DNA of 64,000 bases from Paracoccaceae bacterium (GCA_024742695.1 JANSXY010000009.1:1-64000); one strand, 5' to 3'; counted from the stretch's first letter, positions 17,236 through 26,242 are shown. Notes: a model not told the origin generated them from the letters alone. Program-made: numbers and translations.

Positions 17236-17852
17236 GTTGCGGCCCCGATCATCTCCAGCGCCTCGGCGCAGGTCATCTGGCGGGTGACGGTGGCAAGCGA
17301 AACCAGCGTCGCTTCATGCACCTCGTCGCGGAAGGCGGCGCAGCCGTCGGTCAGCATCACGGTGTCGATGTTGCGCAGATGCGCGTCGCGCAGGGTCGAG
17401 GCGACGCCACCGTTGGTCACGATCCCGCCGACGATCAGCGTGTCGATCCCCAGCGCGCGCAGGATGTAGTCCAGCCGGGTCTGCCAGAAGGCCGAATAGG
17501 CCACCTTCTCGATCACGTAGTCGGCCGGGGCGAGCGCATCGACCAGCGCGTGGCCCCAGCCCCCCGGCGCGAAATCGCCCTTGCCCAGGACCGGGCGCAG
17601 CGCCATCAGATGCGGCGCGATCAGCGGCGCGCCGCCCGGCCCCGGCACCAGCGTGAACTGCGCCGAGACATAGACACCGCCGGCATCCCGCAGCGCCGCG
17701 GCCAGCGGCGCGATCCGTCCGGGCAGCGCGGCGATCGCCGGCGCGGTCTGCCCGGCCCGGCCATAGGCGCCCTCGGGATGCAGGAAATCGTTCTGCAGAT
17801 CGATGGTCAGCAGCGCGCTGCGCGCCGGATCCAGCCGTGCCGGCGCGGTCAT
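17232..17852 (-). CDS. Isochorismatase-fold hydrolase lacking the catalytic cysteine
   Basis: A 206-aa protein of the isochorismatase/cysteine hydrolase superfamily. D18 (TIDLQNDF) and K116 (IEKVAYSAF) of the usual Asp-Lys-Cys triad are present. At the cysteine position the motif reads TNGGV (146-150) instead of the usual TNxCV, so G149 replaces the nucleophile. True isochorismatases such as EntB and PhzD also have glycine there and hydrolyse a vinyl ether without a cysteine, so simple amidase activity is doubtful. The ATG at 17852 overlaps the hyuA stop (ATGA), which rejects the longer upstream frame. It is the fourth gene of the minus-strand operon. Confidence 0.82.
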   Translation of the reverse strand: MTAPARLDPARSALLTIDLQNDFLHPEGAYGRAGQTAPAIAALPGRIAPLAAALRDAGGVYVSAQFTLVPGPGGAPLIAPHLMALRPVLGKGDFAPGGWGHALVDALAPADYVIEKVAYSAFWQTRLDYILRALGIDTLIVGGIVTNGGVASTLRDAHLRNIDTVMLTDGCAAFRDEVHEATLVSLATVTRQMTCAEALEMIGAAT

Positions 17853-19912
17853 GGCGTATCCTCCCCCGGTTCGATGATCGTGTTGCCGAACCGGTCGACG
17901 CGACCCACCAGCCCCGGTTCGATCAGCACCGTGGTATCGGGCTGTTCGAGGATCGCGGGCCCGGCGATCACCGCGCCCACCGGCAGCGCCAGCCTGTCGT
18001 AGATCGCGGTGTCGTGCCAACGGTCGCCGAAATGCACCGGGCGCGTGGCCTTCGGCGCGGTCGTACCGGCGCCCTGCGGCGCCAGCGTCTCGAGGTCGAA
18101 TTTCGGCCGCCGCCCGATCACCGCGCTGCGCAGGTTCAGGATCCGCCGCACCCCGTTCTTCAGCAGCCGCCCGAAAGTGGCGCCATAGGCCGCGTCGAAG
18201 GCCGCGGCGATCGTTTCGCGATCCGGCGGCAGCACCCGGCCCTCGCGCATCTCGACCGTCAGCGCCACCGGCACGGTATGGGTCTGGCCGACATAGGCCA
18301 TGTCCAGCTCGTACCGGACCTCGCGCGCCTCGAACCGGCTGCGCGCGGCGGTCAGCATCGCCAGACCCCGGTCGGCATGATCCTGCATGAAGCCCGCCAG
18401 CGCGTCCGGGTCGAGCGTGTCGACGAGGCTGTTGATCGTCTGCACGAAATCCTGCCGCATGTCGGCGATCACGCAGCCCATCGCCGAGGTCACGCCCGGA
18501 TAGCGCGGCACGATGGCGCGCGCGATGCCGACCTCGGCCAGCATCGCCCCGGCATGCAGCGCGCCGCCGCCGCCGAAGGGCATGAAGGCGAAGCGCTTGG
18601 GATCGAAGCCGCGTTCGATCGAGACCAGCCGGATCGCGCCGGCCATGCGCGAATTGGCAACCCGCAGGATCGCCTCGGCCGCCGCCAGCGTGTCAAGGCC
18701 CAGCGGCGTGCCAACATGGGCATCTATCGCCCGCGCCGCCGCGTCCACGTCCAGCCTGTCAAGCTTGCCGCCGATCGGGTTCTCCGGGTCGATCCGGCCC
18801 AGCACCACGTTGGCGTCCGTGACCGTGGGCCGGTCGTTGCCCAGCCCATAGGCGACCGGGCCGGGATCCGACCCCGCGCTTTCCGGCCCGATCATCAGCA
18901 ACCCGCCCCTGTCGACCCAGGCGATCGATCCGCCGCCCGCGCCGATCGTCGTGATCTCGATCATCGGGGTGCGGATCACCATGCCGAAGTCGATCGCCGT
19001 CTGCGGCGCCAGCATCGACTGGCCGCGCGCGATCAGCGAGACGTCGAAACTGGTGCCGCCCATGTCGCCGGTGATCACGTTCTCGAACCCGGCCGAGGCG
19101 GCGATGTAGCCCGCCGCGATCACCCCCGCCGCGGGGCCCGACAGCGCGGTGCGCACCGGCAGGCGGCAGGCGGTGTCCACGCCCATCACGCCGCCGTTCG
19201 ACTGCACGATCATGAACTCGCCGTCGAACCCGCCGGCGCGCAGCGCGCCTTCCAGCCGGCCAAGGTAGCCCGAGACCTCGGGTTGCAGATAGGCGTTGAG
19301 CGCGGTGGTGGAAAACCGCTCGAACTCGCGGATCTCGGGCAGGATCTCGTGCGAGGCGGAGACATGGGGATTGGGCCAGATGTCCCGCACGGCCGCCACC
19401 GCCGCCGCTTCGTTGGCGGGGTTGGCATAGGCATTGGCGAACAGCACCGCGACCGAGGCGCAGCCGCGATCCAGAAGCGCCCGCGCCGCGGCGCGCACCG
19501 CGTCGAGATCGACGGCGGTGCGGATCGTGCCATCGGCCAGCGTGCGCTCGGGCACTTCCAGCCGGTCGCGCCGGTCCACCACCGGTTCGAAATCGCCGCG
19601 CAGGCCCCAGGTGCGCGGCCGGTCGCGGCGGCGCATCTCCAGCACGTCGCGCAGCCCTTCGGTGGTGATCACCCCGGTCCGTGCGCCCTTGCGCTCCAAC
19701 AGCGCGTTGGTGCCGGCGGTGGTGCCGTGCACGACCACGGCGATCCGCGACAGATCGGCCACCTCGCGCCCGATCCCGTCGAGGAAGCCGCCCGACTGGT
19801 CCGGCCTGGTGGTCGGCACCTTGGCGACCGCGGCGCTGCCGTCGGCCTCGTTCAGCACGAAGACATCGGTGAAGGTGCCGCCGACATCGACGCCGACCAT
19901 CCGCCCGGTCAT
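17849..19912 (-). CDS. hyuA: Hydantoinase/oxoprolinase-type subunit A
   Basis: A 687-aa protein that opens with the ATPase-fold signature 'GVDVGGTFTD' (residues 7-16) and carries a central 'GDMGGTSFDV' phosphate-binding motif, as in HyuA, 5-oxoprolinase and acetone carboxylase beta subunits. With HyuB it should form an ATP-dependent enzyme that opens a lactam, imide or hydantoin ring, or carboxylates a small ketone. The start at 19912 overlaps the hyuB stop by ATGA; the much longer open frame upstream is an artefact of GC-rich coding in hyuB. The lack of a third (gamma) subunit gene favours ring opening over acetone carboxylation. Confidence 0.88.
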   Translation of the reverse strand: MTGRMVGVDVGGTFTDVFVLNEADGSAAVAKVPTTRPDQSGGFLDGIGREVADLSRIAVVVHGTTAGTNALLERKGARTGVITTEGLRDVLEMRRRDRPRTWGLRGDFEPVVDRRDRLEVPERTLADGTIRTAVDLDAVRAAARALLDRGCASVAVLFANAYANPANEAAAVAAVRDIWPNPHVSASHEILPEIREFERFSTTALNAYLQPEVSGYLGRLEGALRAGGFDGEFMIVQSNGGVMGVDTACRLPVRTALSGPAAGVIAAGYIAASAGFENVITGDMGGTSFDVSLIARGQSMLAPQTAIDFGMVIRTPMIEITTIGAGGGSIAWVDRGGLLMIGPESAGSDPGPVAYGLGNDRPTVTDANVVLGRIDPENPIGGKLDRLDVDAAARAIDAHVGTPLGLDTLAAAEAILRVANSRMAGAIRLVSIERGFDPKRFAFMPFGGGGALHAGAMLAEVGIARAIVPRYPGVTSAMGCVIADMRQDFVQTINSLVDTLDPDALAGFMQDHADRGLAMLTAARSRFEAREVRYELDMAYVGQTHTVPVALTVEMREGRVLPPDRETIAAAFDAAYGATFGRLLKNGVRRILNLRSAVIGRRPKFDLETLAPQGAGTTAPKATRPVHFGDRWHDTAIYDRLALPVGAVIAGPAILEQPDTTVLIEPGLVGRVDRFGNTIIEPGEDTP

Positions 19913-21606
19913 GGCGCAACCTCCCGCCAGGCCGGGCCATAGGCGCGGTCGGCCTCCTCGGCGGTCACAAGGCCGCGCGCCACGTCGCGGGCCACCCGGT
20001 CCGCCGCGCGGTCGGCCGCCGGGCCGTAGCCGCCGCCGCCCGGTGTTTCCAGGCGCACCGCCTGGCCCTGGCGCAGGCGGATGCCGCGCATCTTCGAGGC
20101 CAGCGGCGGGGTTTGCCAGCCCCCGTCCCCGGACTCGTAGGCAAAGCGGTTCAGCGCCGCCGCGCCGCCGCCGGCGATGCCCTTGGGCGCGAACCGTCCG
20201 CGTTCGCCGAACAGGAACGCCTCCGCCCCGCCCTCTTCCAGCACCTCGATCTCGTAGACCGCGCCCATCCCGCCGCGGTGCCGCCCCGCGCCGCCGGAAT
20301 CGGGCCGCAGCGCCCATTGCCGGAACATCACCGGATAGGCGGCCTCGAGGATTTCCATCGGCGGGATCGTCGCGGTGGAAATCGGCGCGTTGCCGTGGTT
20401 CAGCCCGTCGCCCTCGGGCGAGCCGCCATGCCCGCCGCCGTAGAAGCTGAACATCACCCAGGGCCGCCCGTCGCGCCGCCTGCCGGCGATCGACAGCGCG
20501 TTGATCGTGCCATAGGCATTGGCCACCACCTTGTCGGGCGCGGCCTGCGCGAAGGCCGAGAACACGACATCGATCATCCGCAGGATCGTTTCGGTATAGC
20601 CGCCGGTCGGCGCGGGGAACTCGGCCGACAGGATCGAGCCCTCGGGCACCCGCACCTCGATCGGCCGCATCACGCCGGCATTGGCGGGCAGGCCGGGGAA
20701 GATGTGCTTGATCGCGACATAGGCCGCGGCCACCGTCGTCGGCAACGCGATGTTCACCGGGCCCGCGCATTGCGGCGCCGAACCGGCGAAATCCAGCACC
20801 ATCCGGTCGCCGGAAATCTCCAGCGCCACGCGGATCGGCAGCGGCGTGTCGGTGATCCCGTCGTTGTCGAGGAAATCCTCCGCCTGCCAGCGCCCGTCGG
20901 GCAGCGCGCCCAGTTCCGCGCGCATCAGCGCCTCGGCCCGGTGGCCCAGCGCGTCGAGCGCGCCGCGCACCGTATCCGCGCCGTATTCGTCCAGGAGCTC
21001 GTCCATCCGTTTCACGCCGAGGTCGAGCGCGCCAAGCTGGCCGTTCAGATCGCCCATCGCCGATTGCGGCAGCCGGGTGTTGCGCAGAAGGATGTCGATG
21101 ATGTCCTGGTTGACCTGCCCGGCGCGGGCCAGCCGCACCGGCGGCAGCACGAACGCCTCCTGGAACACCTCGGTCGCGGCGGGGTTGTAGTTGCCCGGCA
21201 CCGCGCCGCCGACGTCATGCCAGTGCCCGACCGAGGCGAGGTAGCAAAACAGTTGCCCGTCGCGGAAATAGGGCCGCACCAGCCGCATGTCCGACAGGTG
21301 CGTGCCGCCGATATGGGCATCGTTGAAGATGAAGATGTCGCCGTCGGCGAGGTCGCCTTCCGCCGCCGCCTTCTCGATCACCGCCTGCACCGCGAAGGCC
21401 ATGACGCCCACGAAGATCGGCAGACCGGACTTGCCCTGCACCAGCGTGTCGCCGGTGGCGGCGTGGTACAGCCCGTGGCTTGCGTCATGCGCCTCGGCGA
21501 TGATCGGGTTGAACGCGGCGCGAAACAGCGTCGCGTCCATCTCGTCGGCGATCTGCTCCATCCGCCCGGCGAGAACCGACAGCGTGATCGGGTCGATCCC
21601 GCTCAT
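19909..21606 (-). CDS. hyuB: Hydantoinase/oxoprolinase-type subunit B
   Basis: A 565-aa partner of HyuA. Typical segments are 'FNDAHIGGTHLSDM' in the N-terminal third, 'YNPAATEVFQE', 'GSAPQCAGPVN' and the closing 'LETPGGGGYG', all hallmarks of the hydantoinase B family. The start at 21606 is fixed by an ATGA overlap with the tautomerase/SnoaL gene. It should supply the metal-containing hydrolytic site, acting on a phosphorylated ring intermediate made by HyuA. The substrate may be an oxoproline, hydantoin, lactam or imide; sequence alone does not tell. Confidence 0.88.
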   Translation of the reverse strand: MSGIDPITLSVLAGRMEQIADEMDATLFRAAFNPIIAEAHDASHGLYHAATGDTLVQGKSGLPIFVGVMAFAVQAVIEKAAAEGDLADGDIFIFNDAHIGGTHLSDMRLVRPYFRDGQLFCYLASVGHWHDVGGAVPGNYNPAATEVFQEAFVLPPVRLARAGQVNQDIIDILLRNTRLPQSAMGDLNGQLGALDLGVKRMDELLDEYGADTVRGALDALGHRAEALMRAELGALPDGRWQAEDFLDNDGITDTPLPIRVALEISGDRMVLDFAGSAPQCAGPVNIALPTTVAAAYVAIKHIFPGLPANAGVMRPIEVRVPEGSILSAEFPAPTGGYTETILRMIDVVFSAFAQAAPDKVVANAYGTINALSIAGRRRDGRPWVMFSFYGGGHGGSPEGDGLNHGNAPISTATIPPMEILEAAYPVMFRQWALRPDSGGAGRHRGGMGAVYEIEVLEEGGAEAFLFGERGRFAPKGIAGGGAAALNRFAYESGDGGWQTPPLASKMRGIRLRQGQAVRLETPGGGGYGPAADRAADRVARDVARGLVTAEEADRAYGPAWREVAP

Positions 21607-22175
21607 GCGCCCTGCGCCTTCACTTCGGCGATGTCGTTCCACACGTCCTGCCGCGCGATCAGCCCGCCGGCGATCTCGAACCGATCGATGAACCGGATGC
21701 CGGAAAACGCCGCGCCATCCGGCCATTCGCCCGACAGCGTGCCGCGGCAATAGACGACCGCGCCGCCCGCCGCGCCGCCCGGCATCGCGTCGAACCCCTC
21801 GTAGGTCTTGGTGACGAAGCGGTAGCGCGGCCTCGCCCAGTCGATCAGCTCCTGCAACCGGGTCATCGGCGCGGTACCGGGAAACCGCATGGTGAAACCC
21901 GGCGCCAGCATCGCCTCGGCCGTGGCAAGGTCGCGCGCCTCCATCGCGGCGAGGTAGCGGCGCACCAGCTCCGCCGGATCGGGCGCCGGGGCGGCCGGGC
22001 TGCGCCGGGCGCCGCCGCGGTAGTAGTGCGCCGCGGGCATCTCATGGATCATCACGGTCACCGCCTCGGGCGCCGCGGGAACGACGAATCGCACCGCGTC
22101 GGTCAGCGCCGCGCCCAGCCGGGCCTTGGCCTCGGCGTCATAGCCCGCCAGCAGGTGCAGCTCCACGATCGGCAT
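21603..22175 (-). CDS. Tautomerase/SnoaL-like fusion protein
   Basis: A 190-aa protein of two small domains. Residues 1-60 resemble 4-oxalocrotonate tautomerases, with the catalytic proline directly after the initiator Met (MPIVELHL). A Pro/Ala linker (about 57-68) leads to a SnoaL/NTF2-like domain (about 68-190) with 'RYLAAMEARDLATAEAML' and 'FSGIRFIDRFEI'. The first part could interconvert enol and keto or double-bond isomers; the second is a fold used by isomerases, hydratases and cyclases. It is the first gene of the minus-strand operon, with a strong GAGGGAGGGG ribosome site. The combination fits handling of an unsaturated ring-opening product. Confidence 0.75.
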   Translation of the reverse strand: MPIVELHLLAGYDAEAKARLGAALTDAVRFVVPAAPEAVTVMIHEMPAAHYYRGGARRSPAAPAPDPAELVRRYLAAMEARDLATAEAMLAPGFTMRFPGTAPMTRLQELIDWARPRYRFVTKTYEGFDAMPGGAAGGAVVYCRGTLSGEWPDGAAFSGIRFIDRFEIAGGLIARQDVWNDIAEVKAQGA

Positions 22176-22339
22176 CGTCCCCTCCCTCGACCTGCATTAT
22201 CTGTAATACAGCTTTCGTATCCTTGTTAAGTCAGAATTCCACGGCGTCCAAAATACATCTTCTTGCTTTTTGACGGCACCGGGATAGCATCGGACCGGTG
22301 CGAACGGGGACCGGGCGGGTGGACAGGAACGGCACGGCG
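22176..22339. promoter_or_regulatory. Divergent promoter region with palindromic operator candidate
   Basis: The region between the two catabolic arms is distinctly AT-richer than its surroundings. At 22201-22211 lies CTGTAATACAG, an 11-base palindrome around one central base. A wider match, TTATCTGTAATACA (22197-22210), is shared at 11 of 14 positions with the sequence in front of the other GntR gene at 57477. It is a good candidate for binding by the GntR-family regulator encoded just to the right. The promoter elements themselves are not assigned. Confidence 0.5.
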
Positions 22340-23119
22340 ATGCTTCCGGAAGGCGCGAAGGCGCGGCAGGTCTACCTGTCGCTGCGTGAGGATATCGCGG
22401 GCGGCCGGCTGGCCGAGGGCGACAGCCTGCCCGGCGAACAGCGGCTGGCCGAGGGCTTCGGCGTGTCCCGCGTCACCGTGCGGCGCGCGCTGGAGGCGCT
22501 GGCCGCCGCCGGGATGATCGAGCGCCGCGCCGGCAGCGGCACCGTGGTGCGCCTGTCCGGTCAGCCTCGCAACGCGGTGGCGATGGATTTCACCACGCTG
22601 ATGCCGCAACTGGTCGAGATGGGCCAGACCACCGCGCGGCTCTTGTCCTTCGCCTACAGCGCGCCGCCCGAATTCGTCGCCCGCGCGATGCGGCTGCCGG
22701 CCGGCTCGAAGGTGCAGATCGCCACCCGCGTGCGGATCGCCGAGGGCACGCCGTTCTCGCACCTGACGACCTATGTACCCGAGGCGATCGCCCGGAACTA
22801 CTCGGAGAACGATCTCGCCACCACGCCGCTCTACAAGCTTCTGGAACGCGGCGGCGTGCGGATCGAGGATGCGCACCAGTCGGTCTCGGCCACCCTGGCC
22901 GCGCCCGAGGTCGCCGCCGCGCTGGAGGTCGCGGTGGGTTCGGCGCTTCTGTCGCTGCACCGGATCGTGCGCGATGTCGACGGCAACGGGGTGGAATACC
23001 TGTCCGGGCTCTATCGCCCCGACATGTTCCGCCTGGAAATGCCGCTCACCCGGGTCGGGCGCGGCAGCGCGCGGCACTGGGAACCGGCGATCGGTCAGCA
23101 TCAGGGGGATCGGGCATGA
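22340..23119 (+). CDS. GntR-family regulator, HutC subfamily
   Basis: A 259-aa repressor. The winged helix is at the N-terminus (YLSLREDI, then 'GEQRLAEGFGVSRVTVRRALEAL') and is followed by a UTRA ligand-binding domain from about residue 80 ('LTTYVPEAIA', 'HRIVRDVDGNG'). HutC-type regulators are usually released from DNA by a pathway metabolite. The ATG at 22340 is preferred; a GTG at 22298 would add 14 residues of little character. The stop overlaps the LeuC-like start by ATGA, so the regulator is co-transcribed with the hydro-lyase and transporter genes and probably controls both arms. Confidence 0.87.
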   Translation: MLPEGAKARQVYLSLREDIAGGRLAEGDSLPGEQRLAEGFGVSRVTVRRALEALAAAGMIERRAGSGTVVRLSGQPRNAVAMDFTTLMPQLVEMGQTTARLLSFAYSAPPEFVARAMRLPAGSKVQIATRVRIAEGTPFSHLTTYVPEAIARNYSENDLATTPLYKLLERGGVRIEDAHQSVSATLAAPEVAAALEVAVGSALLSLHRIVRDVDGNGVEYLSGLYRPDMFRLEMPLTRVGRGSARHWEPAIGQHQGDRA

Positions 23120-24522
23120 CCGCGCCCGCCACCCTGCTCGACAAGCTCTGGGCCGCGCACGAGGTGCATCGCCGCGCCGATGGCGCGTCGCTGCTGTGGG
23201 TCGACAGGCACCTTGTGCACGAAGGGTCGCACCACGCCTTCGCGAAACTGGCCGAGCGCGGGCTGGCGGTGGCCGAGCCGGGGCTGACGCTGGCCGTCGT
23301 CGACCATTACGCGCCGACGCGGGGGCGCGAGCGGATCGCCGATCCGCAGATCGCGGCCATGATCGAACGGCTGCGCGACAACGCCGCCCGGCACGGCGTG
23401 CCGCTGTTCGACCTGTCGGATCCGCGGCAGGGGATCGTTCATGTCATCGGCCCGGAACAGGGGCTGACCCTGCCGGGGCTCCTGATCACCTGCGGCGACA
23501 GCCATACCTCGACCCACGGCGCTTTCGGGGCGCTGGCCTTCGGCATCGGCGCGACCGAGGTCGCGCATGTGCTGGCGACCCAGACGATCTGGCAAAGAAA
23601 GCCCGCCGCGATGCGGATCCGGGTGGAGGGCCGGCTTGGCCCTGCCGTCACCGCCAAGGATATCGCGCTGAACTGGATCGCCCGGCTGGGCGCCGACGGC
23701 GCGCGCGGCCACGCGGTCGAATATGCCGGCGCCGCGGTCAGCGCGCTGTCGATGGAAGGCCGGATGACGCTGTGCAACCTGTCGATCGAGGGCGGCGCGC
23801 GGTTCGGCATGATCGCGCCGGACGACACCACGCTGGCCTATCTCAAGGGCCGCCCCTTCGTCCCCGCCGGCGGCGACTGGGATCGCGCGGCGGAGGACTG
23901 GCTGGCGCTGCGGTCGGACCCGGACGCGGCGTTCTCCCGCGCCGTGGTGTTCGACGCCGAGGAAATCGCCCCGACCGTCACCTGGGGCACCAGCCCGGAA
24001 CAGGCGGTGCCGGTCGGCGGCACGATCCCCGATCCAGCGCGGCTGCCCGACGACAAGGCCGAGGCCGCGCGCGCGGCGCTGGACTACATGGGGCTTGTCC
24101 CCGGCCGGCCGATCGCCGGCACCCCGGTCGACCAGGTGTTCCTGGGTTCCTGCACCAACGGACGGATCGAGGATTTGCGCGCCGCCGCCGCGGTGCTGGC
24201 CGGCCGCACGGCGCGGGTTCCCGGCATCGTCTCGCCCGGTTCGGCACCGGTCAAGCGGCAGGCGGAAGAGGAGGGGCTCGACCGGATCTTCATCGCCGCC
24301 GGGCTCGACTGGGTCGAGGCCGGCTGTTCGATGTGCGTGGGGATGAACGGCGATATCGTCGCCGCCGGCCGGCGCTGCGCCTCGTCCACCAACCGCAACT
24401 TCCGTGGCCGGCAAGGCCGCGGCGCGCGCACCCACCTGATGTCGCCCGCGATGGTCGCGGCGGCGGCGGTCGCGGGCGAGATCACCGATGTGCGCCCGCT
24501 TCTGGCGGGGAGGGCGGCGTGA
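23116..24522 (+). CDS. Aconitase/LeuC-like hydro-lyase large subunit
   Basis: A 468-aa subunit with the three [4Fe-4S] cysteines: one in SCTNGR and two in GCSMC near the C-terminus; the 'CGDSHTSTHGAFGALAFGIG' stretch is also typical of the LeuC family. With the small subunit at 24522 it should move water across the double bond of a dicarboxylic acid. Candidates are isopropylmalate, citraconate/methylmalate and dimethylmaleate. Because it sits between a HutC regulator and a TRAP transporter, a catabolic role is more likely than leucine synthesis. The stop and next start share bases (TGATG). Confidence 0.88.
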   Translation: MTAPATLLDKLWAAHEVHRRADGASLLWVDRHLVHEGSHHAFAKLAERGLAVAEPGLTLAVVDHYAPTRGRERIADPQIAAMIERLRDNAARHGVPLFDLSDPRQGIVHVIGPEQGLTLPGLLITCGDSHTSTHGAFGALAFGIGATEVAHVLATQTIWQRKPAAMRIRVEGRLGPAVTAKDIALNWIARLGADGARGHAVEYAGAAVSALSMEGRMTLCNLSIEGGARFGMIAPDDTTLAYLKGRPFVPAGGDWDRAAEDWLALRSDPDAAFSRAVVFDAEEIAPTVTWGTSPEQAVPVGGTIPDPARLPDDKAEAARAALDYMGLVPGRPIAGTPVDQVFLGSCTNGRIEDLRAAAAVLAGRTARVPGIVSPGSAPVKRQAEEEGLDRIFIAAGLDWVEAGCSMCVGMNGDIVAAGRRCASSTNRNFRGRQGRGARTHLMSPAMVAAAAVAGEITDVRPLLAGRAA

Positions 24523-25133
24523 TGGCGGGCTGGCGCGTGCATCGCGGGCAGGCCGTCGCCCTGCCGCTGGACAATCTCGATACCGACCAGTTGATCCCCG
24601 CAAGGTTCATGTCGCAGCCGCGCGCCGAAGGCTATGGCGGCTTCCTGCTGCACGACCTGCGCCGCGACCCGGCCGGCCAACCCGATCCCGGCTTTCCGCT
24701 GAACCGCCATCCGGGCGCCTCGATCCTCGTCGCGGGGCGCAACTTCGGATCGGGCTCGTCGCGCGAGGCGGCGGTCTACGCGCTGGTCGACGCCGGGATC
24801 CGGGCGGTCGTCGCGCCGGGTTTCGGCGACATCTTCGCCGCGAACGCGGTCAACAACGGGCTGCTGCCGGCCCGCGTCACGGCCGCGGACATCGCGGCGC
24901 TGACCGCGGCGCTGGATGGCGGAGCGGCAGAGGCCACCGTCGATCTCGAAACCGGCACGATCACGCTCGGCGATCTCGCGATCGGCTTCGTGCTGGACGA
25001 GATCTGGCGCACCAAGCTGGTGAACGGCTGGGACGATATCGACCTGACCGGCCGGCACGCCGAAGACATCGCGCGGTTCCGCGCGGCGAGACGACAGACC
25101 GCGCCCTGGGCCTGGCCCCGGGGCGCGGCGTGA
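24522..25133 (+). CDS. Aconitase/LeuD-like hydro-lyase small subunit
   Basis: A 203-aa swivel-domain subunit. 'LDNLDTDQLIPARFM' at the N-terminus and 'GRNFGSGSSREAAVYAL' in the middle are classic LeuD motifs that shape substrate choice; 'NNGLLPARV' follows. It overlaps the large-subunit stop by two bases, which gives the two chains coupled translation. It resembles the small subunits of 2,3-dimethylmaleate hydratase and isopropylmalate isomerase, which cannot be told apart by eye. The gene ends 95 bases before the transporter gene. Confidence 0.87.
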   Translation: MAGWRVHRGQAVALPLDNLDTDQLIPARFMSQPRAEGYGGFLLHDLRRDPAGQPDPGFPLNRHPGASILVAGRNFGSGSSREAAVYALVDAGIRAVVAPGFGDIFAANAVNNGLLPARVTAADIAALTAALDGGAAEATVDLETGTITLGDLAIGFVLDEIWRTKLVNGWDDIDLTGRHAEDIARFRAARRQTAPWAWPRGAA

Positions 25134-25228
25134 AACCGCGCCTGTCGGGCGCGCGCATCGGTGCCGGGGTGGCGCCGACCAACCACAGGGAACCGGCCGC
25201 GGCCGCCCCGCAACAGAGGAGGAAGACC

Positions 25229-26242
25229 ATGAAACTCACCCATCTCGGCGGCCTCGCCCTCGGGGCCGCGATGTTCGCGGGCGCCGTGCAGGCCGAGGAT
25301 CGGCTTTCGGCGGTGCACGCGTTCCCCGAAACGCTGATCTACACCAAGAGCTTCCTGTCCTTCGTCGACAAGGTGAACGAGGCCGGCGCCGGCGTGGTGC
25401 AGATCGACGTGCGCGGCGGCCCCGAGGCGATCGGCATGTTCCAGCAGCCCGACGCGGTGCGCGACGGGATCGTCGACATGGTCTACACGCCCGGGTCGTT
25501 CTATGGCGGCGCGCTGCCCGAGAAGGACGCGATGGTCGCCTCGAACCTGACCGCGGTGGAGACCCGGCAGAACGGCGGCATCGAGCTGATCGACCAGATC
25601 CACCAGGAGAAGATGGGGCTGAAATACCTCGGCTGGTTCGACTCGGGCGTGTGCTACAACCTGTGGACCCGCAACGCGCCGGAATTCGACGAGAACGGCA
25701 ACCTCAAGGTCGAGGGGCTGAAGCTGCGCGGCAACAACGTCTACAACGCGTTCTTCACCAATTACCTCGGCGCGCAGGTGATCGACCTGCCCACCGGCGA
25801 GGTCTATTCCGCGCTTCAGCGCGGCGTCGTGGACGCCACCGGCTGGACCCAGATCGGCCTGATCGACCTGAAGTGGAACGAGTTCCTGAACTACCGGATC
25901 GAGCCGTGCTTCTTCTCCACCGACCTCGGGGTGATCATCAACCTTGAGAAGTGGAACAGCCTGAGCCCCGAGGCGCAGAAGATCCTTCAGGACGTCGCGA
26001 TCCAGCACGAGAAGGACAGCGTCGAGGCGCTGCGCGGCAAGCGCGACGAGGATTTCGCCGCGCTGGAAGCCGCCGGCATGCAGGTCGTTTCGCTCGAGGG
26101 CGAGGCGAAGGCCAACTACCTCGCCGCCGCCCGCGAAAAGACCTGGGAGCGGATGCGCGAACTGATGGCCGAACAGCCCGGCGGCACCGGCAACTACGAC
26201 CGGCTGATCGAACTGTTCTACGATCTCGACGCCGCAAAGTGA
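25229..26242 (+). CDS. dctP: TRAP transporter substrate-binding protein
   Basis: A 337-aa periplasmic protein with a signal peptide (cleavage probably after A22, AVQA|ED). It has the DctP fold, including 'LKLRGNNVYN' and 'GEVYSALQRGVVDATGW', the region that normally holds the arginine and helix contacting a substrate carboxylate. It captures the growth substrate, presumably an organic acid, for the DctQM membrane units encoded next. The ribosome site is GAGGAGGAAG. Some features ('ATGWTQIGLIDLKWNEF') resemble the binding proteins for larger or aromatic acids, but this is not decisive. The symbol denotes the family. Confidence 0.9.
   Translation: MKLTHLGGLALGAAMFAGAVQAEDRLSAVHAFPETLIYTKSFLSFVDKVNEAGAGVVQIDVRGGPEAIGMFQQPDAVRDGIVDMVYTPGSFYGGALPEKDAMVASNLTAVETRQNGGIELIDQIHQEKMGLKYLGWFDSGVCYNLWTRNAPEFDENGNLKVEGLKLRGNNVYNAFFTNYLGAQVIDLPTGEVYSALQRGVVDATGWTQIGLIDLKWNEFLNYRIEPCFFSTDLGVIINLEKWNSLSPEAQKILQDVAIQHEKDSVEALRGKRDEDFAALEAAGMQVVSLEGEAKANYLAAAREKTWERMRELMAEQPGGTGNYDRLIELFYDLDAAK

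Noticed and set aside
17849-21606. Acetone carboxylase
   Set aside because: HyuA/HyuB resemble its beta and alpha subunits, but no gamma subunit gene is present in the operon.
20113-21753. A 546-codon plus-strand frame opposite hyuB
   Set aside because: No domain and an Arg/His-rich composition; the minus strand encodes a well-supported HyuB.
23116-25133. Leucine biosynthesis leuCD
   Set aside because: Motifs fit LeuCD, but the genes are coupled to a HutC-type regulator and a TRAP transporter with no leuA or leuB, so a catabolic paralog is more likely. It cannot be excluded without the rest of the genome.
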